DNA of 64,000 nt from a bacterium (GTDB taxonomy: Bacteria > Sumerlaeota > Sumerlaeia > SLMS01). The notes below the pieces were generated by a model. The model did no database searches and was not told the origin of the DNA. It worked only from the letters and a program-made list of their open reading frames with translations. Position 1 is the first letter of the stretch. Every line of letters starts with the position of its first letter. The position numbers were made by a program, and so were the translations under genes. Positions 52,542 to 61,061 of this stretch are shown one piece after another. Where the stretch lies: assembly GCA_016125005.1 (NCBI GenBank), contig WGMQ01000033.1:1-64000 (forward strand), read 5' to 3'.

Positions 52542-54236
52542 TCAGGGCCTTGTCGGGTCGATGTCCACGACCAGGTCTGCCGGCGTGTCCCTCGTGATCG
52601 TCACGGAGTTGGAGTAAGTCCCCGCGGCACTCTTCCCTTCCAGCTTCAGGGTGCCTTCCGAGATCGTGCCCAGTTCCAGATGCCCCTGCGCATCGCTGGT
52701 GAAGCTACCGCACGGGACCACCAAGGGGAGGGTCGTGGTGATCGTGAAAGTCGTGGGTGTATCCAGCGGCTTGCCCTGCGTCTGGATGGTCAGGCGCTGC
52801 GTGCGGGTGCGCGGAGTCACCGCGCCATCGAGTGAGGCTTCCGGAGCCGGATTCTCCGCGTCGACCGTGGTGGCTTCCGTACAGCGGTACTCAAGGCAAG
52901 ACACGGCAAACAGCGCGCGATAAGTGCCCGGGTCGCTGAGGGCGAGTGCGGTCTGGCCCCGTCCCCTCCATGTCTGCCCCAAACCGATGTCGATCCAGTT
53001 CTCGCCGTCCTCGCCCATCGCCTGGAGGGTGAAGGCGGGGTAGTCCGGGTCATCGGGCCTCACCCGGTCCGACCACAACTGGTCGGGAACGACCAGCCAG
53101 CGGTTGATGGGGACTGGGATGGTGATTTCCGCCATGCCAGCGGCGGCCTGGTCGGGCGTCACGGTGAACTGCACGGAGGTCCGATCGGTGACCCGTGGCG
53201 GACCTTCGCCGACTTCGTCCTCGCCGACGCTGACCAGGAAACTCGGCGCGATGCTCACGTCATAGCCTGCAATCACCACACGCCCGTCATCGTCGGTCAC
53301 ACCTCGGTAGCGATCCGACTGCGTCGCGTGCTCGATCAGGAGTCCCGCCAGCGGGGCGCCGCCTTCACTCGTCACCAAGCGGACTGCCAGATTGACAAGT
53401 TGCGCCTCGCGCACATCGATATCCAACGTGCGTTCGACAATCTGACCTGGATCGAGCGTGATCGGCACTGAGTTCACGTTACCCGTGGCACGGTCTGTGA
53501 ATCGCAACTCCACCTGCGTCCAGGGGTCCAGCATCGGCAGGGCTGTCGCCTGACCGAGCTGAATGATGAGAGGCTCCTCGCCGGAGAGTGCTCCTGCCAA
53601 CTGGGGAAAGGCGAGTCGCCTGAGGTTGTTGGCCAGGTCATTCTCAGCGATGGCGTTGCGGCGGGGGATGTCTATACGAAGGTCGAACGGCCCCGCGGCG
53701 GAGGAGTTGACGGTCAGCACGATACCCGTCATGGCGCGGGGCTTCAGGGCCACGTCACCTTCCCATTCGGTGGGGGTCAGGCGACGCCCATACCACGCGG
53801 TTCCCGTCGAAGTTACGCCCACGATCTGTGCGTGGTCGGCACCCTCCACGATGCCGAGTTGGAGCATCGCCGTATAGACAGCATTGTCGCGCACCAGGTT
53901 GAGTCCCTTCCACTCGTCCACCACGGGTACGTTGTCCACCAGAAACGCGCCACCATACCAGATGCGCGGCGTGGACTCGCCGGCACCAAGAACCAGGAGG
54001 CGGGATTCGGAGGGGCCACCCTGCGTTCTGGCAACCGCGGTGCGCGCGGGCGCGGGCGCTTTGGAGTCGGCGGGAGCGGGGGTTGGGCGCACGGGTGGCT
54101 TGGGCTTTGCAGCCATCGGCTTGCCGGGCGCCGCGACCGGAGGCGGTTCGGGCGAGTGAGAGAGAATCTGAACCCCCGCAATCACGGCAAGGATCAGGAA
54201 GGCCGCAGCGGCGGCGTAGGGAGCGCGACTCTTCAT
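52542..54236 (-). CDS. Membrane-anchored protein with beta-sandwich repeats, function unknown
   Basis: A 564-residue protein with an N-terminal membrane anchor (residues 7-26), a Pro/Ala/Lys linker (about 30-70) and then a beta-rich body of several hundred residues. Parts resemble CARDB or carboxypeptidase-regulatory-like domains (RNAIAENDLANNLRR is like the CARDB pattern; GGAPLAGLLIEHATQSDRYRGVTDDDGR is like the regulatory-like fold). Two Cys residues occur near CLEYRC. There is no catalytic motif. It is convergent with panB, its stop being adjacent, and divergent from the polysaccharide gene. Two copies of the octamer lie inside it (53670 and 53872). Confidence 0.65.
   Translation of the reverse strand: MKSRAPYAAAAAFLILAVIAGVQILSHSPEPPPVAAPGKPMAAKPKPPVRPTPAPADSKAPAPARTAVARTQGGPSESRLLVLGAGESTPRIWYGGAFLVDNVPVVDEWKGLNLVRDNAVYTAMLQLGIVEGADHAQIVGVTSTGTAWYGRRLTPTEWEGDVALKPRAMTGIVLTVNSSAAGPFDLRIDIPRRNAIAENDLANNLRRLAFPQLAGALSGEEPLIIQLGQATALPMLDPWTQVELRFTDRATGNVNSVPITLDPGQIVERTLDIDVREAQLVNLAVRLVTSEGGAPLAGLLIEHATQSDRYRGVTDDDGRVVIAGYDVSIAPSFLVSVGEDEVGEGPPRVTDRTSVQFTVTPDQAAAGMAEITIPVPINRWLVVPDQLWSDRVRPDDPDYPAFTLQAMGEDGENWIDIGLGQTWRGRGQTALALSDPGTYRALFAVSCLEYRCTEATTVDAENPAPEASLDGAVTPRTRTQRLTIQTQGKPLDTPTTFTITTTLPLVVPCGSFTSDAQGHLELGTISEGTLKLEGKSAAGTYSNSVTITRDTPADLVVDIDPTRP
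53670..53879. repeat. Two oppositely oriented GTATAGAC octamers, 202 bases apart
   Basis: Copy at 53670 reads GTCTATAC on the plus strand and the copy at 53872 reads GTATAGAC. On the coding strand they encode RID and VYT. Confidence 0.75.
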
Positions 54237-54420
54237 TCAGAGTGTCCGTCTCGCAGTGGATTTTCCCGAAGGAAAGCAAATCCGGATGGGCGACAGCCAG
54301 CGCAATCTTGCGCTGAGTTGCTCGCGCACCTCCCAATCATCCCTTGCCAGTGTGCCCGGTTGCGCGGTTACTTTTCCACAACTTTAGCGCGCCTTTGCCG
54401 CCAAGGACGGACGATCCCCG

Positions 54421-57400
54421 ATGGCCTGGACTCCCAAACGCATCGCTCTCCTGTTGATCGATTCGCTGCTCCTCTGCGCCTGCTGGATCATGGCGTACAA
54501 CCTGCGATTTGCCGAGACCGGTATTCCCCAGAGCGCCACGCTGAACGGCGACGACTACCTGCTGCAAATGAAGCTGCTGGTCGCCCCCGTCGTCATTGTG
54601 CATGTGGTCCTCTTTTGGTCGCTGAGTCTTTATCGCGGCATGTGGCGCTACTCGGGGACGACCGAGCTGCGCTCGCTCGCCATCGCGGCGGTGCTTTGGT
54701 CGCTTGGCTTCCTTGGGTTTAACGCGTTCCTCTACAATCAGGCGGAGTTCTTCGATCTCCCCCAGCGCTTCCTAAAGGACGGTGCCACGGAGGTCATCCC
54801 GATCCCCTTCAGCATTTTGGGGCTCTATGTCATGATGGGAACCTTGGCAACGGGCGGGCTGCGCATGGTGCCCCGCCTGATCCAGGAAGTGGCCAACCGC
54901 AACGAAGCGGTCGAGGCTCCCGCCACCATGATCGTCGGGGCGGGTGACCTGGCTGACGGTGTCGTGCGCAACATCCGCCGCGCCGGGAGCCTTGAGTATC
55001 GGCTCGTCTGTGCCGTGGCCCAGGTCCCATCGCGCGTCGGCATGAGGCTTCATGGCGTCCCCGTGGTGGGGACCATCGACAAGATTCCCGACGTGCTGCG
55101 CGAGAACAAGATCGAGCGCGTCCTCATCGCGATGGACGATCAATCACCCGCCGAGCTGCGTCGCGTCGTGCTCTTCTGCGAGGCGCAGGAGATCTCTTTT
55201 CGCATCGTCCCGTCGCTCAAGGACCTCGAATCCGGGCGCGTGGAAGTCTCCAACGTGCGCGCCATCGAGGTGGAGGACCTGTTGGGCCGCGAGCCAGTGC
55301 AACGCGACCTGGCCGAGGACCGGAACTATGTCCGCGGGCAGGTGGTGATGATCACGGGCGCCGGCGGCAGCATCGGCAGCGAGCTCACGCGCCAGTGCGC
55401 CGCGGCCGGAGCCGTGAAGCTGATCCTCGTCGGCAAGGGCGAGAACTCCATCTTCGAGATCGAGGCGGAGATTCGGCGCGCCTACCCCTCGCTCAATGTC
55501 GTGGCCCTGATCGCAGACGTGCGCGAGACCGAGCGGGTCGAGCACATCTTCCGCGAGCACAAGCCCGCCATCGTCTTCCACGCCGCCGCCCACAAGCATG
55601 TCCCGCTCATGGAGACCGCGCCGGACGAGGCCATCAAGAACAACATCCTCGGCACCGCCAACGTCGCCATCATGGCCGACCGGCACGGCGCCGAGCGTTT
55701 TGTCCTCATTTCCACCGACAAGGCCGTGCGCCCAACCAGCGTCATGGGCGCCACCAAGCGCATGGCGGAGATGATCGTTTTCGCGATCAGCGCCAACAGC
55801 CGCTGCTGCTTTCAGGCGGTTCGCTTCGGCAACGTGCTGGGAAGCCGCGGATCGGTCATTCCGACCTTTCGTCGCCAGATCGCCGCTGGCGGCCCCGTCA
55901 CCGTCACCCACCCTGACGTGACCCGTTACTTCATGACGATCCCCGAGGCGGTCAGCCTCGTACTTCGTGCCGGAAGCCGAAAGCGGAACGGCGCCCTCTA
56001 CCTGCTCGACATGGGCGAGCCGGTCCGCATCGCCGACCTGGCCCGCAACATGATCTCCCTTTCAGGCCTGCGCCCGGGTGTCGACATCGCCATCGAGTAC
56101 ATCGGCCTGCGCCCCGGCGAGAAGCTGCGGGAGGAACTCCTCACCGAGGCCGAGGGCGCCGAGAAGACCGAGTTGGACAAGATCTTCGAGACGAAGCCCC
56201 GCAATGTGCTGGGACTCGACGAGTTGCTGGCCCAGCTCGACCGCTGCCGCGACCTGGCCGAGCGTGGCAATGCCCCCGCCATCCGCGGCTGGCTGCGCCA
56301 GGTCGTCCCCGATTATCACCCCTCTGAGGAAACAAGTGAGTTCGAGCAGACCGTCAGCGAGGAAGTGGCCGTGATGACGGCCAACACGCCGCCGCTTCTA
56401 GCGCCCGAGGAACTCGAACCGGAGCCGGAACCTGTTCCGCCGACCAAGTCCGTGGGAGAACAGACCGACCTGCTTGATATGCCCGAGGAGGACCCGCTCG
56501 CCGCCCTTGAAGCTGCCGTGGCCCAGCCCGCCGACCCCGTCGATGCCCCTCCGGAGGAATCGGCTTTGGGTCCCCTGAGCGAGGAATTCCCCCGCGGATG
56601 GAGCGACGAGCCGCTGGTACCGTCGACGGCAGACGAAGCGGTCGAGGAGACGGCCGTTTTCTCCCCCCTCAGCGAGGAAGTACCAACCTCCTGGATTGAC
56701 GAGTCGGGCGATGCTGTTCCCGCTCCGGTGGAGCCTCTGAAGGAAGCCGACGGGTTGGTTGAATTGGACGAAAAACCAGTTGCTTCCATCGAGCAGACCA
56801 GTGCAATCTGCCACTCTACGGAAAATATAGCGGATGAAACCCCGACTCCTCTTGCGCCAGCGGTCCATGCCGCCGAAGTTCCGCCCTTGAGCTTCGATGC
56901 CTCCAGCGGTTCGGCAGATGTTTTTGTGACGACACCTGTCGAGGGAGCCGACATCGAAATCGACGCAGGACAACAGGGGGAGGAGACTCTCCTCTCCGCA
57001 ACCCAGGAAGAGGCATGGTCTGATATGGCAAGGACCCCGATTGTGATCGCTCTGCGCGTCGCGAAGAGCGTCGATACTCAAACCCTCGGACAACTGGTTC
57101 AGGTGCTCGGAACGGGCATCGGCCCCGATGACAAGATCGTCTGCATCGGCGAAGCGGCTTCGCTCGCCGGGCTCCCCGCTGGCGTGGCCAGCGTGGCCCG
57201 CGATGGGAAGACCGAAGGCGCCGCCTTCGCGGAAGCCGTCGCCCTCGCCCCCAAGGCCGGCATCCTCCTCACCACCAGCGCCGAGGTCATCTTCGAGGCG
57301 AACGCACTCGACCTCTTTGCCGCCGCGCTCTCCGGAGCAGGTGCCGTGGCCTACGCGGACTACCGCGAGGACCGCGACGGTGCCACCTCCGACGTCAAGC

Positions 57401-58518
57401 TCCACGACCACGAAGGCTGCCCGCACGAACGCTTCGAGTTCGGCCCGGTCATCGCCTATCGCCTCGCCGACGTCGCCAAGGTTGGCGGTATCCGCAAGGA
57501 CCTCAACTACGCGTGGGAGTACGACCTCCACCTCAAGCTCATGGAGCTGGCGGAGTTCGCCCACATCAAGCAGGTCGCCTACACCCGCTTCGTCCCCGTC
57601 GTCGTCGACGACAAGGGCAAAAAGGTCTTCTCACCGGGCATGGGTCCCCTCGGCGGCTTCAGCTACGTCTTCTATCCCGCCGACGTGGAAAAGGAAGTCA
57701 CCTCCGTTTGGGAGGAAGCCCTCAAGCGCCGCGGTGCCTGGATCGATCACCCCGCCGTCCCCGTCAACCACGAGGGACGCGACTACCCGCTCCTCGCCTC
57801 CATCGTCATCCCGATCCTCAACCGCGTGAAGTACATCGGCAACGCCATCGAGAAGGTCCAGAAGGGCACCTTCCAGAACTTCGAGATGGTCATTGTCGAC
57901 AACGGATCCACCGACGGCACCATTGAGGCCGTGCAGGCCATCGCCGCCGCCGACCCGCGCATCCGCCTGCTCCACGGCAAGGGCGGCAGCATCGCCTCGG
58001 CCCTCAACGAAGGCATCAAGGCCGCCCGCGGCAAGTACATCTGCCAGCTCGACAGCGACGACGAGTACGCACCCGATTGCCTCGAGCAGATGATCGGCCA
58101 CCTCGAGTCCCACCCCAACTGCGGCCTCGCCATCAGCTACTACCGCCTCATGGACGAAAACGGCGTCATCATCGACGACGTTGCCCCGATCACCCACAGC
58201 GGCTACTCGCGCAACCAGATCCTCCGCCGCGACGGCGGCGGCGCGGTCCGCATCTTCCCGAAGGCCGTCCTCGAGGAATTCGGTTACTACGACGAAGTCC
58301 ACTACGGCAACTTCGGCGAAGACTACGACATGGTGCTCAAGACCGGCGAGAAGTACGACGTCGACCGCGTCCACAAGGTGCTCTACCACTATCGCCGCCA
58401 CTCGGATAACACCGACGTGACGCGCGACCCGGCCATGAAGTACAAGAACAAGAATCGCGCGCGCCAGGAAGCCCTCCGTCGCCGCAAGGAAATCAACAAG
58501 AAGCTCGGCAAGGCCTGA
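54421..58518 (+). CDS. Polysaccharide biosynthesis fusion: CapD/FlaA1-type sugar dehydratase, acidic linker, GT2-like and GT2 domains
   Basis: A 1365-residue protein. Four membrane helices (residues 7-155) and a Rossmann-like CoA-binding region precede a UDP-sugar 4,6-dehydratase domain (about 300-620) with TGAGGSIGSEL, DVRETERV and STDKAVRPTSVMGATKR, as in CapD/PglF/WbpM proteins, which make the first deoxy-sugar for capsule or O-glycan. An acidic, Pro/Ser/Glu-rich linker (about 637-867) with two LSEE repeats follows. The region 867-1120 looks like a divergent GT2 domain, and 1123-1365 is a typical GT2 (VIVDNGSTDGT, LDSDDEY). An internal ATG at 57027 could mark an ancestral separate gene. 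Linker base composition is lower in GC than the flanks, consistent with a joined pair. Confidence 0.85.
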   Translation: MAWTPKRIALLLIDSLLLCACWIMAYNLRFAETGIPQSATLNGDDYLLQMKLLVAPVVIVHVVLFWSLSLYRGMWRYSGTTELRSLAIAAVLWSLGFLGFNAFLYNQAEFFDLPQRFLKDGATEVIPIPFSILGLYVMMGTLATGGLRMVPRLIQEVANRNEAVEAPATMIVGAGDLADGVVRNIRRAGSLEYRLVCAVAQVPSRVGMRLHGVPVVGTIDKIPDVLRENKIERVLIAMDDQSPAELRRVVLFCEAQEISFRIVPSLKDLESGRVEVSNVRAIEVEDLLGREPVQRDLAEDRNYVRGQVVMITGAGGSIGSELTRQCAAAGAVKLILVGKGENSIFEIEAEIRRAYPSLNVVALIADVRETERVEHIFREHKPAIVFHAAAHKHVPLMETAPDEAIKNNILGTANVAIMADRHGAERFVLISTDKAVRPTSVMGATKRMAEMIVFAISANSRCCFQAVRFGNVLGSRGSVIPTFRRQIAAGGPVTVTHPDVTRYFMTIPEAVSLVLRAGSRKRNGALYLLDMGEPVRIADLARNMISLSGLRPGVDIAIEYIGLRPGEKLREELLTEAEGAEKTELDKIFETKPRNVLGLDELLAQLDRCRDLAERGNAPAIRGWLRQVVPDYHPSEETSEFEQTVSEEVAVMTANTPPLLAPEELEPEPEPVPPTKSVGEQTDLLDMPEEDPLAALEAAVAQPADPVDAPPEESALGPLSEEFPRGWSDEPLVPSTADEAVEETAVFSPLSEEVPTSWIDESGDAVPAPVEPLKEADGLVELDEKPVASIEQTSAICHSTENIADETPTPLAPAVHAAEVPPLSFDASSGSADVFVTTPVEGADIEIDAGQQGEETLLSATQEEAWSDMARTPIVIALRVAKSVDTQTLGQLVQVLGTGIGPDDKIVCIGEAASLAGLPAGVASVARDGKTEGAAFAEAVALAPKAGILLTTSAEVIFEANALDLFAAALSGAGAVAYADYREDRDGATSDVKLHDHEGCPHERFEFGPVIAYRLADVAKVGGIRKDLNYAWEYDLHLKLMELAEFAHIKQVAYTRFVPVVVDDKGKKVFSPGMGPLGGFSYVFYPADVEKEVTSVWEEALKRRGAWIDHPAVPVNHEGRDYPLLASIVIPILNRVKYIGNAIEKVQKGTFQNFEMVIVDNGSTDGTIEAVQAIAAADPRIRLLHGKGGSIASALNEGIKAARGKYICQLDSDDEYAPDCLEQMIGHLESHPNCGLAISYYRLMDENGVIIDDVAPITHSGYSRNQILRRDGGGAVRIFPKAVLEEFGYYDEVHYGNFGEDYDMVLKTGEKYDVDRVHKVLYHYRRHSDNTDVTRDPAMKYKNKNRARQEALRRRKEINKKLGKA

Positions 58519-58541
58519 GTTCAAGCTCGGCCCGGAAAATC

Positions 58542-58581
58542 AAACTCCCCCGGTCGGTGTCATGCTGACCGGGGGAGTTTT
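58542..58581 (+). terminator. Terminator after the CapD-GT2 gene
   Basis: Perfect 14-bp stem AAACTCCCCCGGTC (58542-58555) with 58567-58580, 11-base loop, followed by a T run within the stem end (AGTTTT). It lies 23 bases after the stop codon. Confidence 0.85.
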
Positions 58582-58672
58582 GCATCGGGCTTGTTTCCGC
58601 CACGCTTCCCTTGCCGCCGCAGTGGGGTAGGGCTGAGCCTCCAATCAGCAGTCCACCGCACCCCGGAAAGCC

Positions 58673-59446
58673 ATGTCCGAACAACTGACGCCCGCCACCG
58701 AAAAGCCTGCACGGAAGAAGTCCTACCTTGTGAAGGACCTGCTTCGGCTTTCCCTCGTGGTGATTCCGCTCATCGGCGTGGGCTGGTGGCTCAACCACCG
58801 CTTCCACCTCGATTCCATTCGCACGATGGAGGACCTCCATCGCGCCACGACGGATATTCGCGACACCTTGCATCCCGACGACAGCCTGACAGCCCAGCTT
58901 CTCAGCTACTGCTACTTCCTGATCGGCGCCGTCATCCTGTCGACGGTTGGCTGGCCGCGTTGGACAATCTGCGCGCTGGCGGGGATGGTGTATGGCGCGT
59001 TCCTCGGCACGGTGCTTTCGACCATCGGAACGGTCGGCGGCGCCGTGGTCTCGTACTTCCTCGGCGGCTCGCTGCTGAAGAGCATGGTGCGGCGCCGCTT
59101 CGGCGATCGGATGAAGAGATTCAGCGAGGAACTGCGCAAGGATGGCTTCGGCTATATCCTGCACCTGCGCCTGCTTCCCGGCTCGCCGGGGCTTGTGACG
59201 AATCTGGTGGCGGGGGCGTGCCGCGTGAAGGTCACGCACTATACGCTCGCCACGACCATCGGATATATGCCGAAGACGATCATGTTCTGTCTGCTGGCGA
59301 GTGGCGCCATCAAATCGAACCCGTGGCAACTTGCCATGGCCGTCGGCATCTACGTCGCGTTCTCCGTCGCGCACTACTACTGGCGAAAGAAGCAGAAGGC
59401 CCGCGAAGTTTCGGGCGCAAAGACCGAAGGCCAAGAGGTTCAGTGA
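58673..59446 (+). CDS. TVP38/TMEM64 (DedA-related) membrane protein
   Basis: A 257-residue integral membrane protein of the SNARE-associated/VTT family. It has about five hydrophobic segments, with the family stretch FLGTVLSTIGTVGGAVVSYFLGG and the arginine/proline motif LRLLPGSPGLVTNLVAG typical of TVP38 proteins (family pattern LRLxPxxPxxxxNxxAG). Members flip or transport lipids or other small amphiphiles, but the substrate is not known. The C-terminal tail is cytoplasmic and charged. It is followed at once by the methyltransferase and GT2 genes, indicating a common transcript. Confidence 0.85.
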   Translation: MSEQLTPATEKPARKKSYLVKDLLRLSLVVIPLIGVGWWLNHRFHLDSIRTMEDLHRATTDIRDTLHPDDSLTAQLLSYCYFLIGAVILSTVGWPRWTICALAGMVYGAFLGTVLSTIGTVGGAVVSYFLGGSLLKSMVRRRFGDRMKRFSEELRKDGFGYILHLRLLPGSPGLVTNLVAGACRVKVTHYTLATTIGYMPKTIMFCLLASGAIKSNPWQLAMAVGIYVAFSVAHYYWRKKQKAREVSGAKTEGQEVQ

Positions 59447-59448
59447 GT

Positions 59449-60090
59449 ATGCACAAGCCTGACATTCGCGACTTGCCGGAGCTGTTCGGCGACATCGACA
59501 TCTACCTCTTTGACCAACTCCAGAAGGGCCGCTTCACGCCGGGCATGCGCATCCTTGATGCGGGCTGCGGCGAGGGGCGAAACTTGGTGTACCTGTTGCG
59601 CTGCGGCTTTGACTGTCACGGTATAGACAGCTCTCCACTCGCAATCGAGGTGATGCGCGAAGTTGCCGCTCGTATAGATCGCGGTATCCCTTCCAATCAC
59701 TTCCGAGTGGAACCCATCGAGAAGATGGAGTTCGTCGACGAGACCTTCGATGCAGTGATCTGCAATGCGGTGCTCCATTTCGCGCGCGACGAAGATCACT
59801 GGCGGGCAATGATCGACGAGATGGCGCGCGTGCTGCGACCCGGCGGCCTGTTCTTCGCCCGCCTCATGTCGACCAACGGAATCGAGCAATTGGTGCGTCC
59901 CCTCGGCGGACGTCATTTCGAGCTTCCCGACGGCAACACAGCCTTCCTGGTGGACGAGGAAATGATTCTCCGCGCCACCATCGCCATCGACGGCGAACTA
60001 CTCGAGCCGATCAAGACTGTCAATGTCCAGAATCGTCGCTGCATGACCACCTGGGTTGTGCGAAAGCGCGGGGCGGACTCGATCCAGTGA
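59449..60090 (+). CDS. Class I SAM-dependent methyltransferase
   Basis: A 213-residue methyltransferase. The SAM-binding motif I is ILDAGCGEGRN, the acidic end of strand 2 is HGIDSS, and later motifs are FDAVICNAVLHF and ARVLRPGGLFF. It belongs to the Methyltransf_11/25 type. The acceptor is not known; in this context a sugar, lipid or polysaccharide intermediate is likely. The start is ATG 59449 or GTG 59443 (overlapping the previous stop). It overlaps the GT2 gene by four bases. The octamer occurs at 59621 (GIDS), inside motif II, and a near variant at 59672. Confidence 0.85.
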   Translation: MHKPDIRDLPELFGDIDIYLFDQLQKGRFTPGMRILDAGCGEGRNLVYLLRCGFDCHGIDSSPLAIEVMREVAARIDRGIPSNHFRVEPIEKMEFVDETFDAVICNAVLHFARDEDHWRAMIDEMARVLRPGGLFFARLMSTNGIEQLVRPLGGRHFELPDGNTAFLVDEEMILRATIAIDGELLEPIKTVNVQNRRCMTTWVVRKRGADSIQ

Positions 60091-60818
60091 CCCCCCGCTG
60101 CACGGTACTGATCGTCACTTGGAATCGCCGTCGCGAGCTGGAACCGGCGCTCGATTCGGTGTTCCGTCAGACCATCGCCGCAGACCTTGAGGTCATCGTC
60201 CTCGACAACGGATCCACCGATGACACGGTACGCTGGCTGACCGAAGAATACGCCCATCCCGTGCGGGTCTTCGCCTTCGGACGCAACGTGGGCGCGTGCC
60301 ACGCGCGTAACGCGGGCCTGCTGCTCGCCAAGGCACCGCGCATCTGCTTCCTCGACTCGGACGCGGAGATCCTTTCGGACAATGCCATCGAACGCTGCCT
60401 GGCGGAACTCGACCGTGGTCGTCATCGGGCCGTGGCCGCCCCCATCTGGTTTGATCGAGCCCGCACCCAGCCCTTTGCCCTCGGTGGCTACATCACGCCG
60501 GAGGGCCACTTCGACGGCAATCGCACCCGCGCGGATCGCGACGATCCCCACTTTCTGTCCACCTGCTTTTCTGTCTGGGAGCGCGGCCTGTTGCTCGAAC
60601 TCGGCGGCTTTGATCCGTGGTACTTCTGGGGCATCGAGGACATGGATCTGGCCCTGCGTGCCCACCATCGCGCGCTGCGCGGAGAGACGAAGGGGGCGAC
60701 ACGCTACGCCCTAGTCGACGGTATAGACATCCTGCACGAGATGTCGGAGAAAGGGCGTCTATACGCACCGCGCGACTTCACGCGAAAGTTCCGCGCCGTC
60801 GAGAGCCAGCGTCTATAC
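59621..60818. repeat. Cluster of four GTATAGAC/GTCTATAC octamers
   Basis: Exact copies at 59621, 60721 (GTATAGAC on plus) and 60757, 60811 (GTCTATAC on plus). They encode GID, GID, RLY and RLY in the methyltransferase and GT2 genes. Three fall within 98 bases. Confidence 0.85.
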
Positions 60819-61061
60819 CAAGTGCTTTCGTGGGGCGGACTCGGCGCCTTCTTCCGCGTGCTGCTGACCCAGCCGTTTCATCTGCGCCGCATCCAGGAGC
60901 GCGCATGGGAGCGTCGCCTCAATTGGCGGGAACGCTTCGAGGCGCTGGTCTGGTATCCGCTGATCCGGCTCGTTTGTCTGCCGTTGGACCTGGCACGGCA
61001 GGGACGCGATCACCTGCGTGAGGTCGAGGTCCCGCCAGAGGTCACTCGGCGTTCCGCCTGA
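60087..61061 (+). CDS. Glycosyltransferase family 2
   Basis: A 324-residue inverting glycosyltransferase. The fold is shown by VLIVTWNRRRELEPALDSV, VIVLDNGSTDDT, GRNVGACHARNAG and the metal/sugar-binding FLDSDAE; the later GGFDPWYFWGIEDMDLALRAH carries the probable catalytic base (ED). The start is GTG at 60087, overlapping the methyltransferase stop as GTGA. The C-terminal hundred residues include an amphipathic or membrane-associated segment (LGAFFRVLLTQPFHL). It likely adds one sugar to a surface glycan. The 3' end overlaps the convergent membrane-protein gene by 20 bases. Confidence 0.88.
   Translation: MTPRCTVLIVTWNRRRELEPALDSVFRQTIAADLEVIVLDNGSTDDTVRWLTEEYAHPVRVFAFGRNVGACHARNAGLLLAKAPRICFLDSDAEILSDNAIERCLAELDRGRHRAVAAPIWFDRARTQPFALGGYITPEGHFDGNRTRADRDDPHFLSTCFSVWERGLLLELGGFDPWYFWGIEDMDLALRAHHRALRGETKGATRYALVDGIDILHEMSEKGRLYAPRDFTRKFRAVESQRLYQVLSWGGLGAFFRVLLTQPFHLRRIQERAWERRLNWRERFEALVWYPLIRLVCLPLDLARQGRDHLREVEVPPEVTRRSA

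Noticed and set aside
193-60818. Explaining the GTATAGAC octamer as a common dipeptide (Val-Tyr)
   Set aside because: The motif occurs in six registers, including Leu-Tyr, Ser-Ile, Ile-Asp, Tyr-Arg and a stop codon, and once outside genes.
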